64,000 nucleotides of DNA. Origin: Aerosticca soli (GTDB lineage: Bacteria; Pseudomonadota; Gammaproteobacteria; Xanthomonadales; Rhodanobacteraceae). Positions 60,726 through 64,000 of the stretch are shown piece after piece. Numbering within the stretch: the stretch's first letter is position 1; each line of letters starts with the position of its first letter. The stretch covers positions 1,573,001-1,637,000 of the forward strand of contig NZ_AP018560.1 of the NCBI RefSeq assembly GCF_003967035.1. Reading direction: 5' to 3'. The notes under the pieces were generated by a model that made no database searches, was not told the DNA's origin, and saw only the letters and a list, made by a program, of their open reading frames with translations. Both the position numbers and the translations under genes were made by a program.

Positions 60726-61184
60726 TAACCTATCTCCTGTTTTCCGGCCCGCTACGCGGCGACCGGGCCGTTACCGCAGCCCCGACTACCGGCGAGCCGC
60801 GCGACACGGTCCTGCACACGCCTACGTGGGCGGCGCGCTGCCGGGCGAGTCGGGCGCAAGACTGCCGGCACGGTTCATCAACTCGATGAGGGTGCCGACG
60901 CTACCGACGCTAAAAACCTACTCCTTACCCTTTATCTCTCTATTCCCTCTTTTCTTGTTTTACTTCCTGCAAATAGAAAGTAATCGTCGGTATCGTCGGC
61001 AACTCAGTAATACCAAGGCTTAGAACCGTCGGCAGTATCGTCGGTTGATCGTCGGTTCTATCGTCGGCAGCGCCCATCGAACAACCCCCCGGCAACCTCG
61101 CTGCGCTCGCGCGGCAGGCTGAAGGAGGGTCTATCGTCGGTCTACCGACGATCCTGCCGACGATCAACACCTGCCCGGCAGGTA
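60726..61184. other. iteron-rich putative replication origin of the satellite-like element
   Basis: This 459-base gap contains ATCGTCGG on the plus strand at 60983, 60992, 61037, 61048, 61060 and 61133, and ACCGTCGG at 61025. Inverted copies CCGACGAT lie at 61145 and 61157, and CCGACGCT at 60895-60902 and 60904-60911. An AT-rich, pyrimidine-rich stretch (about 60910-60982) lies inside the array. It sits directly behind the primase-helicase gene. P4-type primase-helicases bind such iterons to start replication, so this is probably the origin. A motif shared with 55591-55622 lies at 60801-60832. Confidence 0.65.
60801..60832 (+). repeat. 32-base motif, right copy
   Basis: This is the partner of 55591-55622 with 27 of 32 identical positions (centre TCCTGCACACGCCTAC). 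It lies 76-107 bases upstream of the HTH regulator start. Confidence 0.6.
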
Positions 61185-62876
61185 TCAAATGTCAGCCAGA
61201 TTTTTTCCATCCTCATTGAGGTCGATCCCGCGCCAGCACCTTTTACTTCCGTCCGATCCGCGACGAATGCTTTCACCATACATATCCTTCAGCGCTTCAC
61301 TCACCTTGTTTGAGGCAACGGTGGGCATCTTCCGCTGCCCGCGCCACACGTTGTACTTCTCGGTGAAGAAAGTCGGGTCAACTTTCTCGTCAGGCCCAAG
61401 CACGCAGTAGTCCTTCACAAACTCGGCAAGCGGGTTCCCGGTTTCGTACCAGTCCTTGCGGGCCTGCTTGGAGCTTTCAGGCTCATCGAACCGGCCCCGC
61501 TCACGCAGTCGCCGGTAGCCCTCCATCGCCCACAGCGCAATGCCAGGCAGTTCGTCGGTCAGCTTGTCCAGCAGCCGGTGATCCTCCTGATCAAAAAACG
61601 ACTGGCCCAACTGGAGGATCAGGAAACGCGAGCTGATGGCATCGGAACTGTCTGCGAACTGCGGCAGCGTGTTCGTCAGCATCATGACCCGGACACCGAG
61701 TTGATCGGTGATCGCCAACTTGTTTTTTCGATCCACCATGACCGGATCATTGCCCACAATGCGCAGCAGGTTCTCGACAACCGCCATCGTGTCCTTCTTG
61801 CTCGACAGGCGGGCATCGCTGACCAGCAGCAACCGCTTGTTGATGGAATCTTCAAGCCCGAACCGATCACCAATGGCATTGATCGCCGGGCTGGACACCA
61901 TCGACTTGCCCAACAACCGCCGCAGCACTTCGCCAATAGTGCCCTTGCCGGCACGCTTGGGGCCGACGATGAGCAACGCCTTCTGCGCCCAGGTGTCTCC
62001 CGCCAGAACGTAACCGATCCACTCTTGCAGCATGGCAATTTCGTCGGCCTTGTCGCCGAACAGCTCGGCAAGGAATTGAAGCCAGCGCTTAGGGGCAGAC
62101 GCATTCGGGTCATAGCGCCAGTCCGCACCGTTCGGCACGAACGTGTACAAGGTCGGCCTCGACTCCCCGGACACCATGTCCACGATCTCACCGCGACAGA
62201 CCATGCAACCTTGCCCATCGACTTCGCGCCAACTGCCGTCCGGCTCGCGCGCGCAAGGCAAGACCAAGTCCGACGGGATCGTTTCGTTTTTCTCGATCTG
62301 GAAATAGATGGTGTCGAGGTTTGGCTTCGACGTCACGAAGTCATGGATCTCACCTTCCGCATCGACCTGCCGGCAGAGCAGCAACCGCTTGTACAGGGCG
62401 CTTTCCACATCCTTCTTCGCCACCAGTACCCAGCGCTGGTTCTTGTACTGGTACCAATCTTCCCGGTAGTAGACAAGAAGCCGAACGTCATCCTTGGTGA
62501 AGTAGCGTTCCAGTACGACGGTCGCCGCGCCGAACGGATTGGTACGCAGCGACGGCAGCACCGGATTGCGCTCGTTATCCTCTGCGATACGCTGTTGTTG
62601 ACCTTCCGTGAAGCGCCGCACTTCCTCCGCAATGCGCGGATCGTCAGTCGCCATCGTGGGCCGTTCTTTGTCCGCAGCGCCACCCGCATTTTTCTTCCGC
62701 TTCGCGCGGTGCTCCTTGTCCAGCCGTTTGCGTTCCGCATCGGCACGTGCGCGGAGTTCGCTTTCACTCATCGCAGCATCTTCCTCGGCGAGCAGGCGCC
62801 GCGCTTCCTCCGCAATGCGCGGATCGTCCGTGGGGCACGATGCCCCTTCGAGGTCGGGCTTGCGCTTCTTGGTCAC
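61185..62876 (-). CDS. P4-type phage primase-helicase
   Basis: The 563-residue protein contains the D5_N-like domain and an SF3/P4-family helicase core: Walker A GPKRAGKG (305-312), a Walker B-like segment in RLLLVSDARLSSKK, sensor MMLTNTLPQF and arginine in ISSRFL. A C-terminal winged-helix region carries GESIRRGSDGSKR. It should unwind and prime the element's own origin. The first 100 residues are charged and contain a duplicated TDDPRIAEE(A/V)RR at 16-27 and 77-88. The primase (zinc/toprim) part of long P4 alpha proteins is missing or very degenerate. The start overlaps the AlpA-like stop (ATGA). Confidence 0.88.
   Translation of the reverse strand: MTKKRKPDLEGASCPTDDPRIAEEARRLLAEEDAAMSESELRARADAERKRLDKEHRAKRKKNAGGAADKERPTMATDDPRIAEEVRRFTEGQQQRIAEDNERNPVLPSLRTNPFGAATVVLERYFTKDDVRLLVYYREDWYQYKNQRWVLVAKKDVESALYKRLLLCRQVDAEGEIHDFVTSKPNLDTIYFQIEKNETIPSDLVLPCAREPDGSWREVDGQGCMVCRGEIVDMVSGESRPTLYTFVPNGADWRYDPNASAPKRWLQFLAELFGDKADEIAMLQEWIGYVLAGDTWAQKALLIVGPKRAGKGTIGEVLRRLLGKSMVSSPAINAIGDRFGLEDSINKRLLLVSDARLSSKKDTMAVVENLLRIVGNDPVMVDRKNKLAITDQLGVRVMMLTNTLPQFADSSDAISSRFLILQLGQSFFDQEDHRLLDKLTDELPGIALWAMEGYRRLRERGRFDEPESSKQARKDWYETGNPLAEFVKDYCVLGPDEKVDPTFFTEKYNVWRGQRKMPTVASNKVSEALKDMYGESIRRGSDGSKRCWRGIDLNEDGKNLADI
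62621..62828. repeat. 25-base direct repeat inside the primase gene
   Basis: Bases 62621-62645 and 62804-62828 are identical. They encode the duplicated PRIAEE-containing motif near the protein's N-terminus, 61 codons apart. Recombination between them would remove 61 codons in frame. Confidence 0.75.
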
Positions 62877-63085
62877 GCACGGCTGCTCGACTTGACGCGG
62901 AACTTCTCCAGCACGCGGTCGCAGGAATCGGCGTGGATGAGGGTGCGTTGACCGAGCTTGCTAACTTCGAGGTCGCCGGACTTGATGAGTTCGTAGATCG
63001 TGGAGCGGCCCACGCCGAGACGGCGCGCAGCGTCCAGCGGGGAGTACGCCAGCGGCGCGGGAGTCTTGTCGTCTTTCACGTTCAA
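62873..63085 (-). CDS. AlpA-like excisionase / HTH regulator
   Basis: The 70-residue protein has a MerR/excisionase-type winged helix: SPLDAARRLGVGRSTIYELIKSGDLEVSKLG, quoted in pieces SPLDAARRLGVGRS and IYELIKSGDLEV, then RTLIHADSCDRVLEKF. AlpA proteins in P4 and PICIs switch on integrase or replication genes and aid excision. The TGA overlaps the primase ATG. An inverted repeat lies 42-61 bases upstream of its start. Confidence 0.85.
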   Translation of the reverse strand: MNVKDDKTPAPLAYSPLDAARRLGVGRSTIYELIKSGDLEVSKLGQRTLIHADSCDRVLEKFRVKSSSRA

Positions 63086-63126
63086 ATCCTCTTTCGAGAT
63101 TGGACGCGACGAAAGTGCTCGCGCCC

Positions 63127-63146
63127 GTACTCGTTTGGTCGAGTAC
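63127..63146. promoter_or_regulatory. inverted repeat upstream of the AlpA-like gene
   Basis: GTACTCG (63127-63133) and CGAGTAC (63140-63146) form a perfect seven-base inverted repeat with a six-base spacer, between the unknown gene's stop and the AlpA-like start. No T-run follows, so an operator is more likely than a terminator. Confidence 0.5.
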
Positions 63147-63210
63147 GAGACGAAAGCTACGGATGAGGGGTTGGAAAGTCTTTCCGCGAAGTTGGTCTGT
63201 TTTCGCGGAT

Positions 63211-63735
63211 TTACTCGGATGCCGTTTTATCGTAGGCCCACTTCACTTGGCGATGGGCCTCGTAATACAGGTCTGAAGTTTGCGTTTTTCCTAGATTGAA
63301 TGACTTGCCAATTTTCTCGAACAAGGATTCATCTAATGCCTGTCCTTCTTTCTCAACGGCATGGCGAACAGCGAGCCAAACCTTGCTTCGCATTTCTCGA
63401 TGCTTGCGCAAGGAATGAAGATGCTTCCCCTTTTTGAATGGACGGCCAAATGCCTCATCCCAACTTCCTACGCGGCAGTTCAGAACCTTGTCGTAGGCGA
63501 GGATGTACGCCTTGCTCGCCCATGGCGGCAGCGGAAGGTCGTGGTTTGCGCAGATTCGCACAGCGGCAAGGAGTGCCGCCTTGTCGCCTTGTTCAAAGCG
63601 CTGGTGCTCGGACTCCAGTGCCAGTTCCGCATCAACCGTCCATACAGGAAGCGAAGGGTCAGTGACGTCCGCGCCGTCCTTCAAACGCTGAAGCGTCTCT
63701 TGCGCGGCATCCTCGATCTTCTTGCGAGTGCTCAT
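63211..63735 (-). CDS. unknown protein between integrase and AlpA-like gene
   Basis: The 174-residue protein is charged and mostly helical, with VWTVDAELALESEHQRFEQGD, the DLPLPPWASKAY turn, RVGSWDEAFGRP and a C-terminal LGKTQTSDLYYEAHR that could be a small HTH. I recognise no family. The ATG at 63735 overlaps the integrase stop (ATGA), so the two are co-translated. Regulation of integration or replication is possible by position. Confidence 0.65.
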   Translation of the reverse strand: MSTRKKIEDAAQETLQRLKDGADVTDPSLPVWTVDAELALESEHQRFEQGDKAALLAAVRICANHDLPLPPWASKAYILAYDKVLNCRVGSWDEAFGRPFKKGKHLHSLRKHREMRSKVWLAVRHAVEKEGQALDESLFEKIGKSFNLGKTQTSDLYYEAHRQVKWAYDKTASE

Positions 63736-64000
63736 GCCTTCACCCCTTCACGAATCCCCGTCACGTTGCCGGCAGGAGCAGCCTTCGCGCAATACTTCGC
63801 CCAATCCGCCATGAGCCGGGCGCGCTTGTTGAGCAAGTCGGTTCGACGGTACACCGCCTCAACGCCTTGGACAGCGTGCGCCAGCGCGGCCTCGGCGACA
63901 TCGCGCGGATAGGCGGTCTGGTCAGCGGCCCAATCGCGGAAGGTGCTGCGGAAGCCGTGGGCGTCGAACCCGGGGCGAATGGTGCGCAGCGCCTTGAGCA
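63732..64000 (-). CDS. int: tyrosine integrase, C-terminal part (runs off window)
   Basis: The reverse strand from the window edge reads about 88 residues ending GIREGVKA and then TGA at 63732-63734. The catalytic HGFRSTFRDWA (His-x-x-Arg box), the ALAHAV His and the nucleophile Tyr in AVYRRTDLL are in place, as in P4-type integrases. The N-terminal arm- and core-binding domains lie beyond 64000. It is probably the integrase that inserted the element into tRNA-Ser. Confidence 0.9.
   Translation of the reverse strand, partial: LKALRTIRPGFDAHGFRSTFRDWAADQTAYPRDVAEAALAHAVQGVEAVYRRTDLLNKRARLMADWAKYCAKAAPAGNVTGIREGVKA

Larger units (their letters stand above)
55406..64000. mobile_element. capsid-encoding phage-satellite-like element (P4 / cf-PICI type), left part
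   Basis: The element begins at the tRNA-Ser 3' end and runs past the right edge of the window, where the integrase gene is cut. In the order of the minus-strand transcript it encodes integrase, an unknown protein, AlpA-like HTH, P4-type primase-helicase, HTH regulator, HK97-type capsid, a coiled-coil protein, an unknown protein, P27 small terminase and an unknown phage protein. Cargo at the tRNA end is an AAA/TOPRIM gene and a secreted protein. There are no portal, large terminase, protease, tail or lysis genes. Its size, about 9-10 kb if attR lies just beyond the integrase, is that of a satellite. Confidence 0.7.

Noticed and set aside
60895-61164. Possible CRISPR array from repeated octamers
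   Set aside because: Units are only eight bases, spacings are irregular and several copies are inverted. CRISPR repeats are longer and evenly spaced, and no cas gene is present.

Overview
The window is a G+C-rich bacterial chromosome segment, densely packed with genes. Conserved runs such as der-bamB-yfgM-like, rodZ-pilF-rlmN-ndk, guaA-guaB-folD and a copLAB-type copper operon point to a gammaproteobacterium of the order Lysobacterales (Xanthomonadales), probably a Rhodanobacteraceae or Xanthomonadaceae member. This is inferred from gene order and protein similarity recognised by eye; no search was run.

Layout. 1-17.9 kb is core and housekeeping: a proline iminopeptidase fragment, a GlcD-type FAD oxidase, photolyase, an EAL protein, serA, a cysteine dioxygenase-like gene beside an FAD/NAD(P) protein, a cardiolipin synthase-like gene, pncA, a HAD hydrolase, an AmiD-like amidase, a type-B carboxylesterase, an SLC13/TrkA_C permease, a Rieske protein and an AraC-Ogt fusion. 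At 17.95-25.16 kb an EamA (YedA-type) exporter gene is split. Its two ends flank a copper island of about 6.5 kb (DUF411, cytochrome c, CopB, CopA, CopL-like, small Met-rich protein). The island also holds a frameshifted small gene, a ParD-like/SseB-like pair and the 3' half of a tRNA. After an AtoE-type transporter and a CPBP protease comes a 2.7 kb island in the 3' end of guaA. It is bounded by a 16-bp direct repeat and contains an AbiEi/AbiEii type IV toxin-antitoxin pair, a truncated integrase and attP-arm-like repeats. The presumed original guaA terminator now lies on the far side of this island.

30.4-55.1 kb is core again: guaA, guaB, folD, a GNAT gene, a rhodanese-MoeB fusion, der, bamB, a YfgM-like gene, rodZ, pilF, rlmN and ndk. 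A PsrA-like TetR gene follows, with two PsrA-type operators ahead of a fadN/fadB-like and fadA pair. Then come a host-attachment protein, a large propeller-GGDEF sensor, rarA, a DsbA-family isomerase and serS.

From the tRNA-Ser(TGA) at 55.3 kb to the right edge lies an integrated element that looks like a capsid-encoding phage satellite (P4/cf-PICI type). Read leftwards from the right edge it has integrase, an unknown gene, an AlpA-like excisionase, a P4-type primase-helicase, an iteron-rich putative origin, an HTH regulator, an HK97-type capsid protein, three small genes including a P27 small terminase, and an unknown phage gene. An AT-rich AAA-ATPase/TOPRIM (OLD/PARIS-like) gene and a secreted protein form the cargo beside the tRNA. 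No large terminase, portal, protease or tail genes are visible. The set suggests an element that replicates itself, builds its own small capsid, borrows the rest from a helper phage and carries a defence gene. This is the most interesting part of the window.
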